Assembly: GCA_016212965.1 (NCBI GenBank)
Contig: JACRDA010000053.1
Coordinates: 1 to 64,000, forward strand
Origin: Myxococcales bacterium
GTDB taxonomy: Bacteria > Myxococcota_A > Polyangia > Polyangiales > Polyangiaceae
Direction of reading: 5' to 3'
Length of the DNA stretch: 64,000 nt
Made by a program: the position numbers and the translations under genes. Under the pieces are notes generated by a model that saw only the letters and a program-made list of their open reading frames with translations, was not told where the DNA came from and ran no database searches. This document shows, piece by piece, positions 51,963 through 60,515 of the stretch. How positions within the stretch are numbered: the first letter of the stretch is position 1; each line of letters starts with the position of its first letter.

Positions 51963-53302
51963 GCAGGCCTCCGCCGGGCCACCCTCACGCTCTTCCAGAC
52001 CAACAGCCCGAACAGGAGGGCGAGCAGGCCGGTGGCCGCGTAGTAGCCGAGCCGCTCCGTCTTGCGGGCGCCCTCGACCTGCGCCACCGCCTTCGTGACG
52101 ACGCCGGCCGCGTCCTTCACGGCCGTCACCTCGGGCTCGAGCAGCGACGGGTCGAGGGCGTGGACGGCGGGCCCGAGGCGGTGCTCGGCCGTCCGCAGCT
52201 CGGCGAGCGCGCTCTCGAGACCCGGCACGCTCATGCCGCGGGCCGCGGCCTCGTTCGCCGCGCGACGCGCCTCGTCACCGGTCTGCGCGGCGTCGTCGAG
52301 CATGCCTTGCAGCAGCTTGGCCGTGGCCTGCGGCTTCTCGTCCTTGGTGTGGCAGCGCGCGCACGCGCCGCCCTGGGACACCGACACGAGCAGGGCGCCG
52401 GAGGCGGCCGCGACGTCGTGCGCACCGTGGCACGGCACGCAGTCGCTGAAGCCGAGCCGTGCGAAGGCGGTCTTGTGCGGCGAGCGCTCCACCTCCTGCG
52501 CTTCGGCCTTGTGGCACGGCCGGCACACCCGACCGATGGATCCGGCCGTCTGCGCCAGCTCGCCGTGGCCGCCGTGGCAGCCGTTGCACGCGGGCGCGCC
52601 CGGTACGCCGGCGGCGAGCGCCTTGGCGTGGGCGCTGCGCTTCCAGCCGGAGGCCTGGTCGGTCGGCAGCTTGGTGCCGCTCATCGCGGCCGCGTCGGAG
52701 TGGCACTTGCCGCAGGTCTGCGGCACCATCCGGTCGTTGACCGGCGAGTTCGGCTCCGACCCGCCGAGGATGTCGTGGATGCCGTGGCAGTCGGTGCACA
52801 CGGCCGCGGAGCTGTCGGCGCGCGCGATGCCGACGCCATGGCCGCTGATCTGCCAGAGCGTGAGCTGGTCCACCGGCAACGAAGCGTTGAAGCGCCGGAT
52901 GTAGCGCGCGTCCTGGTGGCAACCGCCGCACACGACGGGGATCTCCTGGCGCGTGGGGTGCGGCTTGAAGTTCTCGGCCAAGTGGGCGCGCACGGTGGGG
53001 TCGGCCGGGTCGCCGCCGTGACAGCCGAAGCAGCCGATGCCGTCCTTGCCGTGGACGCTCGCGCGCCACGCGTCGGCGGCGCCCCGCAGGCGCTTCTCGC
53101 TGAGGCTCGCGTGGCAGCGCACGCACTCGTTCTGGGCGTGCGCTCTCGGCGCCCAGCCGAACACCGCGAGCGCCGCGAGCGCCGCCAGCCACGCGAGGAC
53201 GAGCCGCGCCGGGCGGCGCCGCGCGACCGAGGGCGACGGCGGCGTCAGGTGCCCGAGAGAGCGCTCGGCCCCGCAACCTGGGATGTGCTCACTGTAGGCC
53301 AT
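51959..53302 (-). CDS. 9-haem cytochrome c with C-terminal membrane helix
   Basis: 447 residues. A signal peptide (about residues 29-56, RPARLVLAWLAALAALAVFG) precedes nine CxxCH motifs between residues 60 and ~320 (CVRCH, CFGCH, CGGCH, CTDCH, CGKCH, CNGCH, CRPCH, CVPCH, CARCH). A coiled-coil-like stretch and a C-terminal transmembrane helix (GYYAATGLLALLFGLLVWKS) follow. The first ~28 residues before the signal are unusual; a later start is possible. Its start overlaps the cytochrome b stop by 14 bases, and its stop overlaps the 34-haem gene, so it likely links the cytochrome b complex with the large cytochrome. Confidence 0.9.
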   Translation of the reverse strand: MAYSEHIPGCGAERSLGHLTPPSPSVARRRPARLVLAWLAALAALAVFGWAPRAHAQNECVRCHASLSEKRLRGAADAWRASVHGKDGIGCFGCHGGDPADPTVRAHLAENFKPHPTRQEIPVVCGGCHQDARYIRRFNASLPVDQLTLWQISGHGVGIARADSSAAVCTDCHGIHDILGGSEPNSPVNDRMVPQTCGKCHSDAAAMSGTKLPTDQASGWKRSAHAKALAAGVPGAPACNGCHGGHGELAQTAGSIGRVCRPCHKAEAQEVERSPHKTAFARLGFSDCVPCHGAHDVAAASGALLVSVSQGGACARCHTKDEKPQATAKLLQGMLDDAAQTGDEARRAANEAAARGMSVPGLESALAELRTAEHRLGPAVHALDPSLLEPEVTAVKDAAGVVTKAVAQVEGARKTERLGYYAATGLLALLFGLLVWKSVRVARRRPA

Positions 53303-54350
53303 ACACCGTCAGCGCCGCGATGCCCGCGAGACCCACCAACGCGAGCCAGCGCGTCACCTTGGAGCCGCGCGGATCGATGAAGGGCAGGGCCGCCACCACG
53401 AGCAGGATTGCCGTCATGACGCCGCCGATGAACTGCGGGCCTGGAATGCCGAGCAAGTCGGGCGGCGACTTGCGCAGGATCTGATGGAAGAAGGCGAGGT
53501 ACCAGGGAGGCGTCTCGGCCTCGCCGCCGGTCATGCCGGGCACCCGGGGCACGAAGGTCGCGAGCGACATCACCACGAGCACGACGGCCACGGCCACGGC
53601 CACGGCGCGCAGCGCGAAGTCCGGGTACACGGCGATGGTGCGCGCCGGCACAACGCCCGCCACGGCGCGCCGCTCCGCCAGGCCCTCCGACATGCGCGCG
53701 GCGAGGCGCCAGTAGGCGACGGCGACGAGGGTGATGATCGCCGGCAGGACGGCGATGTGGAAGCCGTAGGCCCGCGGCAAGGTCGCGGCGCCGACGTCCG
53801 GCCCGCCGAGCACGAAGTGCGCGAGGCCCTCGCCGACGAGCGGCACCGAGCGCGCCATGCCGCCCACCATGCGGGCCTGGTCGCGCGCCGAGGCGGTCCA
53901 AGGCAGGACGGCGCCCGTGAAGGCGATCTGCGTCACGAGCAAGAGGCCGAGCAGCGCGGCGAGCCACACGAGCTCGCCTGGCCGGCGATACAACCGGCGC
54001 ATGCACAGCGCCAGGCACAGCGCCCACATGCAGGCGACGAGCAGATCGGACGCCCACTGGTGGACGCCGCGCACCAGGTTGCCGAACGGGATCGCGCTCG
54101 CGATCTCGACCACCGAGCCGCGCGCCTCGGTGGCGTTCGGGCGGTAGTGCATCGAGAGGGCGATGCCGCTCGCCACGAGCAGCAACATGAGCACGGCGGC
54201 CGCGACCGCGGCGTAGCGCTCGACCTCCCAGGGCCCGATGCGGTGCGTCGCGAGTCGCGCCGCGCCGACCGTCCAACCCGTGCGGTCTCCCAGCCAGGAG
54301 CCGGATGCGCCCGGAGCTCGCGGCTGGGCCGTTGGTGCTCGCGTGGCCAT
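53289..54350 (-). CDS. cytochrome b of a Rieske/cytochrome b complex, apparently lacking haem bH
   Basis: 353 residues, with about eight transmembrane helices in the b/c fusion layout. Helix A (VASGIALSMHYRPNATEA) and the C-terminal PPWYLAFFHQILRKSPPDLL and LPFID match cytochrome b. In helix B only H97 (VRGVHQWASDLLV) is present; the position 14 residues later, normally the second His, is L111. In helix D H198 (AYGFHIAVLP) is present, but residues 212-213 are Ala-Tyr where the second His should be. The ligands of haem bL are therefore kept and those of bH are absent. The PEWY motif reads PPWY. It sits in an operon with Rieske and multihaem proteins. Confidence 0.88.
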   Translation of the reverse strand: MATRAPTAQPRAPGASGSWLGDRTGWTVGAARLATHRIGPWEVERYAAVAAAVLMLLLVASGIALSMHYRPNATEARGSVVEIASAIPFGNLVRGVHQWASDLLVACMWALCLALCMRRLYRRPGELVWLAALLGLLLVTQIAFTGAVLPWTASARDQARMVGGMARSVPLVGEGLAHFVLGGPDVGAATLPRAYGFHIAVLPAIITLVAVAYWRLAARMSEGLAERRAVAGVVPARTIAVYPDFALRAVAVAVAVVLVVMSLATFVPRVPGMTGGEAETPPWYLAFFHQILRKSPPDLLGIPGPQFIGGVMTAILLVVAALPFIDPRGSKVTRWLALVGLAGIAALTVYGLQ

Positions 54351-54835
54351 CAGGTCACCACCACCTTGTCACCCACCATGTCGACCGTGAGCTCCGTGAG
54401 CGCGCGCGGCGGTGGCCCCGACACGACGCGCCCGTCCATGCCGAAGCGCCCGCCGTGGCAGCCGCAGCGGATCAGCCGCTCGTCCTCGTCCCAGCGCAGG
54501 CCGCAGCCGAGGTGCGGGCACGTCGCGGAGAAGGCGCGCACCGCACCCTCGTCGTTGTGGACCACGAGGACGCTGCGCTCGCCGGCGGTCGCGAGCGTGA
54601 CCGTGCCCTTGGGCACGTCGGCGAGCCGCAACGTAACCGGTCCGCCTTTGCCGGTCGGCACGGGCGAGAGGAAGCGCACCGCCGGGTAGGCAGCGGCCAC
54701 GGCGGCGGTCGCGGCGACGACGCCGATCGCATAATCCATCACGTCGCGGCGGGTCGGCGCGCTGCCGCCCGCGGGCTCGCCGACGGGCTCGAGGACGGTC
54801 GGCAGGGGCGGCTGCGGGTTCATCGGTTGAGTCAT
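54350..54835 (-). CDS. Rieske [2Fe-2S] protein
   Basis: 161 residues from ATG 54835. A twin-arginine-like start (TRRDVMDYAIGVVAATAAVA) and membrane segment anchor the protein. Rieske motif 1 is CPHLGC and motif 2 CGCHGGRF, giving two Cys and two His ligands. It should shuttle electrons from quinol oxidation at cytochrome b to periplasmic cytochromes. The absence of the usual Ser and Tyr near the cluster was not assessed. Its stop overlaps the cytochrome b start by one base (TGATG), as in petABC operons. Confidence 0.93.
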   Translation of the reverse strand: MTQPMNPQPPLPTVLEPVGEPAGGSAPTRRDVMDYAIGVVAATAAVAAAYPAVRFLSPVPTGKGGPVTLRLADVPKGTVTLATAGERSVLVVHNDEGAVRAFSATCPHLGCGLRWDEDERLIRCGCHGGRFGMDGRVVSGPPPRALTELTVDMVGDKVVVT

Positions 54836-54867
54836 GCAAGTCTCCGCGCAAGAAATGCGCGCGCGCG

Positions 54868-55521
54868 CTATGGCTGCGCTCCCGCTGCGGGCGCGAGCTC
54901 TGCGTCTTCGACGAGCACCGCGTATCGGTAGCCGCTGCCGATGTCCTTGTCCGTGGCGACCACGCCCTCGATCACTACCCGATCGCCTACTTGCGCCGTC
55001 TGCTCGGTCGTGACGACGAGGTCGAAGTCGGCGCGCTCGGGCGAGCCGGTGCCGTCCTGGACGTGCAGCCAGTTGCGCCCGAGCACGGCCGGCGTGGAAC
55101 GCACGATCTGCACGGCGAGCCGCACCCGCCGACCGGCGAGCGAGCCCGCGCGCGCGATGAGCTCCGACACCGTGGTGGCGCCCTCGCCGGTGGCCGCGGC
55201 GAGCGCGCCCGGCTCGACCGCGCGCGCTGCCGCTCCGTGGGCGGCCTCGCCGGTGTCGCCCGCCGCGTGCGGGTCGTCCCCGTCCGCGGCGCACGCCTCC
55301 CCGTCGTCGGCGAGCCCGGCGTGGATCGCGTCACGCGGCATCGCGCCGTTCTCCATGCCGACGTCGCCGACGTCGAGCACGTCGGCCGGCGCGGCCGGGC
55401 CGTCGTGCACCGCGACGGCCGCGAGCTTGCTCACGGGCGGCGCGGCCGGCGTGCTCTGCAGGACCAGCGCGACGGTGGCGGCGGCCACCGTCACCCCAAT
55501 CAGAATCCATCCAGTGCGCAT
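54868..55521 (-). CDS. periplasmic OB-fold protein
   Basis: 217 residues. A signal-anchor helix (MRTGWILIGVTVAAATVALV) is followed by an Asp/Ala/Gly-rich low-complexity region (about 35-105) with HDGPAAPADV and HAAGDTGEAAH. The C-terminal 100 residues look like an OB-fold: RVRLAVQIVRSTPAVLGRNW, LHVQDGTG, then DLVVTTEQTAQVGDRVVIEG and VVATDKDIGSGY. Similar domains occur in periplasmic accessory proteins of cytochrome clusters and may bind ligands or other subunits. It is the first gene of the Rieske/cytochrome b operon (32-base gap). Confidence 0.6.
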   Translation of the reverse strand: MRTGWILIGVTVAAATVALVLQSTPAAPPVSKLAAVAVHDGPAAPADVLDVGDVGMENGAMPRDAIHAGLADDGEACAADGDDPHAAGDTGEAAHGAAARAVEPGALAAATGEGATTVSELIARAGSLAGRRVRLAVQIVRSTPAVLGRNWLHVQDGTGSPERADFDLVVTTEQTAQVGDRVVIEGVVATDKDIGSGYRYAVLVEDAELAPAAGAQP

Positions 55522-55832
55522 CGGGCTCTCAGCTCCGGGCGGTTAGCAAGAAGCGAACCTGGCTCGCCGCGCGCGGAGCGCTCGGCGGTTCGCCAACACG
55601 TCGCCTACGGCCAGGGGCATGTGGCTAGGCCGGGCCGGCTCCCGCGGCGGTCGGGAGGAGGCGATCCCCTCGGAATACCTCGCGAATGCGAGCAGAGGCG
55701 CGCCCGACGACCGCCACGCTCGGACGCGATGCCCGGGCTCGATCGTCGGTTGCCGGCCACATGATACGGAACCGAAAAGCAACTGCCGTGCCACCAGCGG
55801 CGCTCCGGGACTTGCGGGGCGGGGCGCGTGCG
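55522..55832. other. intergenic region, no gene seen
   Basis: This 311-base gap precedes the OB-fold/Rieske/cytochrome operon and follows the end of the crotonase gene, both on the minus strand, so it should contain the respiratory operon promoter. I see no clear repeat, RNA gene or known regulator box. Confidence 0.5.
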
Positions 55833-56639
55833 CTACGGCGCCGGGTCCGCGAACGCGGGCTCTCGACCCTGCATGACCGCCTGAACGGCCTCGAGCTGCT
55901 CCGGGCTCCCGAGCAGCGGCAGCTGCAGCTCGGTCTCGAGCCGGAACGAGGCCGCGGGCTCGAGGTGCAGCGCGGCGTTCAGGAGCTTCTTGCACGCCCG
56001 GATCGCGCCGGGCGCCTGGCGGGCGATGTGACGCGCCGCAACCTCGGCCGCCTCGAGGGGCGCGGCGCACACGCGCGTTGCGAGCCCGAGCGACACGGCC
56101 TCGTCGCCGCGCACCTCGCGGCCGGTGAAGACCAAGTCCTTGGCGACGTCCGCCCGGACCAGGCGGGGCAGCGTCTGCGTGAGGCTCATGTCCGGCACGA
56201 GGCCGTAGCGGATCTCCATCACGCAGAGCCGCGCGTCCGGCGTGACGAAGCGCACATCGGCCGCGAGCGCGAGCTGCAGGCCGCCGCCGAAAGCGACGCC
56301 GTGGACGGCGGCAATGACCGGCACGGGCACCTCCTGCCAGATCCAGCAGGCGCGCTGCGCGAGGTTGGCCGGGCTCGAGGGGCCGCGGGCGAGCAACCGC
56401 TCGGCGAGCTCGGGCCCACCGCCGAGCATCGCGCGCCAGTCGAGCCCCGCGCAGAACGCCTCGCCCTCGCCCGACAGCACGACCGCCCGCACGCTTCGGT
56501 CGGCGGCGACGCGCTCGCCGGCGGCGACGAGCGCCTCGAACATGGCGAGGTCGAGGCCATTGCGCTTGGCGGGCCGCGCGAGCCGGACGTGGGCCACGTG
56601 CTCGGTGACGGTGATCTGGACGCGCTCTTCGCTGCTCAT
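55833..56639 (-). CDS. enoyl-CoA hydratase/isomerase family protein
   Basis: 268 residues from ATG 56639. Crotonase features: HVRLARPAKRNGLD, GEGEAFCAGLDWRAM (first oxyanion strand), AAVHGVAFGGGLQLALAADV then RF (second oxyanion loop), and LCVMEIRYGLVPDM. The active-site Glu positions are plausible in the latter segment, where an Asp follows instead of the usual Gly-Gly. It could hydrate, isomerise or cleave acyl-CoA; the substrate is unknown. It stands between two respiratory clusters and is oriented with the Rieske/cytochrome operon but separated by 311 bases. Confidence 0.88.
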   Translation of the reverse strand: MSSEERVQITVTEHVAHVRLARPAKRNGLDLAMFEALVAAGERVAADRSVRAVVLSGEGEAFCAGLDWRAMLGGGPELAERLLARGPSSPANLAQRACWIWQEVPVPVIAAVHGVAFGGGLQLALAADVRFVTPDARLCVMEIRYGLVPDMSLTQTLPRLVRADVAKDLVFTGREVRGDEAVSLGLATRVCAAPLEAAEVAARHIARQAPGAIRACKKLLNAALHLEPAASFRLETELQLPLLGSPEQLEAVQAVMQGREPAFADPAP

Positions 56640-56921
56640 GCCGCCTTGTAGCAAGGAACGAGGCGCGAGCGTTGCGCGTGCTGCCGACGTCGACGAGCGG
56701 CCGAGCCCGGGCCTCGTCAGGGCCGTGGAGGTGCGGCGCAACTTCTGCGCTCGCGCGATGTGTTTGCGTGAACCCCGACGGAGCTGCCGCAGCGCAAGAA
56801 TTTCGCACGCGGACCCCGCATCGCGGCGCATCGGAACCGCGCCGGACCACGCCTGGCCGGACGCGGCTCGGCCGCCGCCGCGTGCCTCCGGTGGCACGGC
56901 TCCTGCTAGCCGGGTGCCAGC

Positions 56922-57488
56922 ATGCCGACGCCAAGTGCGAGCCGCATGGCGAAACCCGTCCCGCTGGCGCTCGGTCTGTGCGCCGCGCTCGTCGCCGCCT
57001 GTTCGGGGCCGCCCGAGCGCAAGCTGGCGCCCGCCTCGGCGTCCGCGCACTCGATCACGATCGAGCTGTCGGCCGAGCACTGGGCGCAGTTCCCGTGCAC
57101 CCAGTGCCACGAGAAGGGCGCCGCCAACACGACCGAGCGCCCCCTCACCGAGTTCCACACGAACACCGGGCTCCGCCACGGCAGCGTCGGCGGCTGGTGC
57201 TACCGCTGCCACTCGAACCAAGATCCCGACAAGCTGCACCTCACCGACGGCACCCTCTTGCCGTTCGAGAAGTCGTACGAGCTCTGCAGCGGGTGCCACG
57301 GCGACCGCGCCATCGACTGGCGCGCCGGAACGCACGGTCTCAACGTCGGGTACTGGAACGGTCCGCAGACGCGCCGCACCTGCACGCTGTGCCACAACCC
57401 GCACCGCCCGGCGTTCGCACCGATGGAGCCCGAAAAGGCGCCGAACCCGCCGCGCACCATGGCCGCCAAGGAAGGGGGCCGCCGATGA
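56922..57488 (+). CDS. tetrahaem cytochrome c lipoprotein, module A
   Basis: 188 residues from ATG 56922; ATG 56946 (MAKPVPLALGL) is an alternative start closer to the signal peptide. The signal ends in LVAAC, a good lipobox. Four haem motifs follow: CTQCH, CYRCH, CSGCH, CTLCH. Distal histidines are plentiful (HTNTGLRHGS, THGLNVGYW). It should be attached to a membrane facing the periplasm and accept electrons from the iron-sulfur protein encoded next (ATGA overlap). The paralog at 61159-61716 shares order and spacing of all four haem sites. Confidence 0.88.
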   Translation: MPTPSASRMAKPVPLALGLCAALVAACSGPPERKLAPASASAHSITIELSAEHWAQFPCTQCHEKGAANTTERPLTEFHTNTGLRHGSVGGWCYRCHSNQDPDKLHLTDGTLLPFEKSYELCSGCHGDRAIDWRAGTHGLNVGYWNGPQTRRTCTLCHNPHRPAFAPMEPEKAPNPPRTMAAKEGGRR

Positions 57489-58453
57489 ACGGATGCCACA
57501 CCGAGCCCGAGGCCGCGGGCGCGCTGCCCCTGCCCGACGCGCGCGCCGGACAGCTCGTGGAGCTGCGCCGCAAGGGCGAGACGTCGCGCCGCGATTTGCT
57601 CGCGGGTGCCGCCGCCGCCGCCGCCACCGCCACCGCCGCCGCCGGCTGCGACATCACGTCGGTCGACCAGTTCCTGCAGAAGCACTACTCCGAGCTCACC
57701 GACGAGGACAAGAAGCAGATCTTCGCGCGCCTCGAGGCGCAGGTGAAGGAGCGCTCCGGCGTCACGGTCAAGATCAGCGACCCGCAGCCGATCGAGGGCG
57801 TCACGTTCGGCTACGCCCTCAACCTGTCCATCTGCAACGGCAATCGCCGCTGCGTCGAGGCGTGCGCGCGCGAGAACAACCTCCCCAATCACCCGGAGGA
57901 GATGCGCTACATCCGCGTGCTCGAGGTGCCGAACGGCGCCTTCGAGCTCGAGAAGTCCGACCCCTACTTCGAGGGCGAGGTCCCGAAGTCCGGCAAGTAC
58001 TACCTGCCGGTGCAGTGCCACCAGTGCGCGAACCCGCCGTGCGTGCGCCAGTGCCCCTGCGAGGCTACCTGGAAGGAGCCGGACGGCCTCATCGTCGTCG
58101 ACTACGACTGGTGCATCGGCTGCCGCTACTGTCAGGCCGCGTGTCCGTACCACGCGCGCCGCTTCAACTACGGCGCCCCGACCATCGAGCCGGACCGCAT
58201 CAACCCGAACCAGGCGTACCTCTCGAACCGCATCCGCCCCGTGGGCGTCATCGAGAAGTGCACCTTCTGCCTCCAGCGCACGCGCGTGGGGCGGTTTCCG
58301 GCCTGCCTCGAGGCCTGCCCCACGGGCGCCCGCAAGTTCGGCGACCTCAACGACCCGAATGGCGAGCTCCGCAAGATCCTGGCGACCAAGCGCGTGTACG
58401 TGCTGAAGGAGGACCTCGGCACGATTCCGCACTTCTTCTACTTCTTCGCCTGA
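57485..58453 (+). CDS. NrfC/DmsB-like iron-sulfur protein, module A
   Basis: 322 residues from ATG 57485. A twin-arginine signal (SRRDLL, R35-R36) and a following Ala stretch with Cys55 suggest Tat export, perhaps as a lipoprotein. Four cluster motifs occur: CNGNRRCVEAC (C117, N120, C123, C127), CHQCANPPCVRQC, CIGCRYCQAAC, and CTFC followed by CLEACP. The first motif has Asn where the second Cys is expected, so one site may hold a [3Fe-4S] centre. It should pass electrons between the NrfD subunit and the tetrahaem cytochrome. Its stop overlaps the next start (TGATG). Confidence 0.92.
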   Translation: MNGCHTEPEAAGALPLPDARAGQLVELRRKGETSRRDLLAGAAAAAATATAAAGCDITSVDQFLQKHYSELTDEDKKQIFARLEAQVKERSGVTVKISDPQPIEGVTFGYALNLSICNGNRRCVEACARENNLPNHPEEMRYIRVLEVPNGAFELEKSDPYFEGEVPKSGKYYLPVQCHQCANPPCVRQCPCEATWKEPDGLIVVDYDWCIGCRYCQAACPYHARRFNYGAPTIEPDRINPNQAYLSNRIRPVGVIEKCTFCLQRTRVGRFPACLEACPTGARKFGDLNDPNGELRKILATKRVYVLKEDLGTIPHFFYFFA

Positions 58454-59214
58454 TGGACCCGACCATGTCCCCACGCACACGGCTCGCTCCGCGGCCCCGC
58501 GCACGCGCCCACCGCGCGCTCGCGTCCCTCGTGGCCGTCGTCGCGCTCGTCGGCGCGGCCGCCGGCTGCAAGGGCAAAGCGCCCCCGCCATCGTTCGACG
58601 TGAAGCCGCCGCACGACTCCGCCACCACGATTCCGGGGGGCGCCGTCATGGGCAAGCTGCGCAAGCAGCCGTTCACCGCGTCCGACGCGCGCTACTACGT
58701 CGACCACCGCATGGGCTACGAGAAGGTGACCATCTACCTCTCCGCCGCCAAGGCCGAGCACGCCTGCGAGCCCGTCGCGTCGGACAAGGCCCCCGCGCTG
58801 TGGCTGCGCCGCCAGGGCAATGGCAGCATCCCGACCGGTGAGGAGCGGCTCGTCGCCGGGCAGCCCTCCGAGTGGGAGCTGCACTACCAGGTCCACGAGC
58901 ACGAGAAGTGGGTCGGCAACGGCGACGCCTCGGCGCTCGTGGTGCTCGCGCCCGACGCCGGCGGCAACCGCATCAAGGGCTCGCTCTCGGCCTGCTTCGC
59001 CGACGGCCTGGAGAGCTGCGTCTCGGGCAGCTTCGTGGCGGAGCTGTGCCCCATCGTCATCGACGCCCAGGTGCGCGGCCGCGAGCACCCCATCACCTCG
59101 GTGAGCCCCCGCCCTCCGAAGGCGCCCACCCCCGCGCCGCAAGATGCCGGCGCCGGCGACCCCGCCGCGAGCGACGCCGGCCCGAACGACGCCGGAAAAG
59201 GTGATCCGCGATGA
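58453..59214 (+). CDS. lipoprotein subunit of module A, unknown function
   Basis: 253 residues. The signal peptide ends in GAAAGC (about residue 39). The body begins VMGKLRKQPFTASDARYYVD and continues in beta strands (EKVTIYLSAAKAEHAC, ALWLRRQG, WELHYQVHEHEKWVGNG, IKGSLSACFADG, CVSGSFVAELC) with four conserved cysteines. The C-terminal tail is Pro/Ala/Asp-rich. The protein at 60512-61162 is a clear paralog with the same block order. The family is not one I recognise. Its place between the Fe-S and NrfD genes suggests it is part of the complex. Confidence 0.8.
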   Translation: MDPTMSPRTRLAPRPRARAHRALASLVAVVALVGAAAGCKGKAPPPSFDVKPPHDSATTIPGGAVMGKLRKQPFTASDARYYVDHRMGYEKVTIYLSAAKAEHACEPVASDKAPALWLRRQGNGSIPTGEERLVAGQPSEWELHYQVHEHEKWVGNGDASALVVLAPDAGGNRIKGSLSACFADGLESCVSGSFVAELCPIVIDAQVRGREHPITSVSPRPPKAPTPAPQDAGAGDPAASDAGPNDAGKGDPR

Positions 59215-60515
59215 TTCGCTATGTCGTCTACTGGGCGCGCATGGTGGCGTGCGTCCTCAAGGGCGGTCGCCTCTACTACACGTGGATGGGCTCGCTCCTG
59301 GTGCTCATCCTGCTCGGCGCCTGGAGCTACAGCCACGACGTCGTCGACGGGCTCATCCGCACCAACATGACCGACGAGGTCAGCTGGGGCATCGGCATCG
59401 CGAACTTCGTGTTCTGCGTCGGGCTCGCCGCCTCCGCGCTGCTGCTCATCGTGCCGGCCTACGTGTACAAGCGCCACGACGCGAAGGAGGTGGTGCTCTT
59501 CGGCGAGCTTTTGGCGGTGGTCGCGGTCGTCCTGTGCCTCTTGTTCATCATCACCGACATCGGCCGGCCCGAGCGGCTCTGGCACCTGTTCCCCGGCATC
59601 GGCAAGCTCAACTGGCCGAGCTCGATGCTGGCGTGGGACGTGGTGGTCTACACCGGGTATCTCGTCATCAACCTGCACATCCCCGGGTACCTGCTCTACA
59701 AGCAGTACATGCGGCAGAAGCCCAATCCGTACTTCTACCTGCCGTTCGTGTTCATCTCGATGTTCTGGGCGGTCACCCATTACACGGTGACGGGCTTCTT
59801 GCTCTCCGGCCTCGGCGGCCGGCCCTTCTGGGCCTCGCCCATCCTGGCGCCGCGCTTCCTCGTGAGCGTTGGCTGCACCGCGCCGGCCGTCCTGCTCATC
59901 ATCCTCACGGTCGTGCGGCGCCACACGCACTTCAAGGTGCAGGAGAGCGTCTTCGACTACCTGAAGAAGGTGCTGCGCTTCAGCGCGCCGCTCAACCTGT
60001 TCCTGCTCGGCTGCGAGCTCTTCTCGCAGTTCTACAGCGGCGCGCGCACCCCCGCGGCCCATTACCTCTGGGTGGGGCTCAACGGCAAGCACGGGCTCAA
60101 TCCGCTCATCTGGACGGCGCTCGTGCTCAACCTCGCGACGACGCTCGTGTGGATCACGCCCAGGTTCCGCAAGAACCACCGCGTCGTCATCGCCACGGCC
60201 GCCCTCACCATGCTCGGCATCTGGCTCGAGAAGGGCGTCGGGCTCGTCATTCCGGCCTTCATCCCGACGCCGCTCGGCGAGGTGGTGGAGTACTGGCCGA
60301 ACTTCGGCGAGATCCTGGTGAGCGTCGGGCTGGCCGCGCTCGGGGCCTTCGTGTTCACCGCCATCGCCAAGGTCACGATCGCCATCCAGACCGGAACCCT
60401 CGCGGTGCACGGCGGCGAGTCCACGCCGCGGCTGCCCGCGGCCCCGGGGAGTGTGCCCGGCAGCGGCTTCCCGCCCGCGTCGGTGCGCACGCCCGAGAGC
60501 GAGGGAGCGGCATGA
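59211..60515 (+). CDS. nrfD: NrfD/PsrC-type membrane subunit, module A
   Basis: 434 residues, nine or ten transmembrane helices. Typical NrfD sequences: VSWGIGIANFVFCVGLAASA, LLLIVPAYVYKR, LGRPERLWHLFP-like IGRPERLWHLFP, NLHIPGYLLYKQYM and FWAVTHYTVTGFLLSGLGGR. NrfD subunits bind quinol at the periplasmic side and hand electrons to the Fe-S subunit without a haem. The C-terminal tail is Pro/Ser/Ala-rich. ATGA overlap with the upstream lipoprotein gene and with the next gene shows translational coupling throughout this operon. Confidence 0.93.
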   Translation: MIRYVVYWARMVACVLKGGRLYYTWMGSLLVLILLGAWSYSHDVVDGLIRTNMTDEVSWGIGIANFVFCVGLAASALLLIVPAYVYKRHDAKEVVLFGELLAVVAVVLCLLFIITDIGRPERLWHLFPGIGKLNWPSSMLAWDVVVYTGYLVINLHIPGYLLYKQYMRQKPNPYFYLPFVFISMFWAVTHYTVTGFLLSGLGGRPFWASPILAPRFLVSVGCTAPAVLLIILTVVRRHTHFKVQESVFDYLKKVLRFSAPLNLFLLGCELFSQFYSGARTPAAHYLWVGLNGKHGLNPLIWTALVLNLATTLVWITPRFRKNHRVVIATAALTMLGIWLEKGVGLVIPAFIPTPLGEVVEYWPNFGEILVSVGLAALGAFVFTAIAKVTIAIQTGTLAVHGGESTPRLPAAPGSVPGSGFPPASVRTPESEGAA

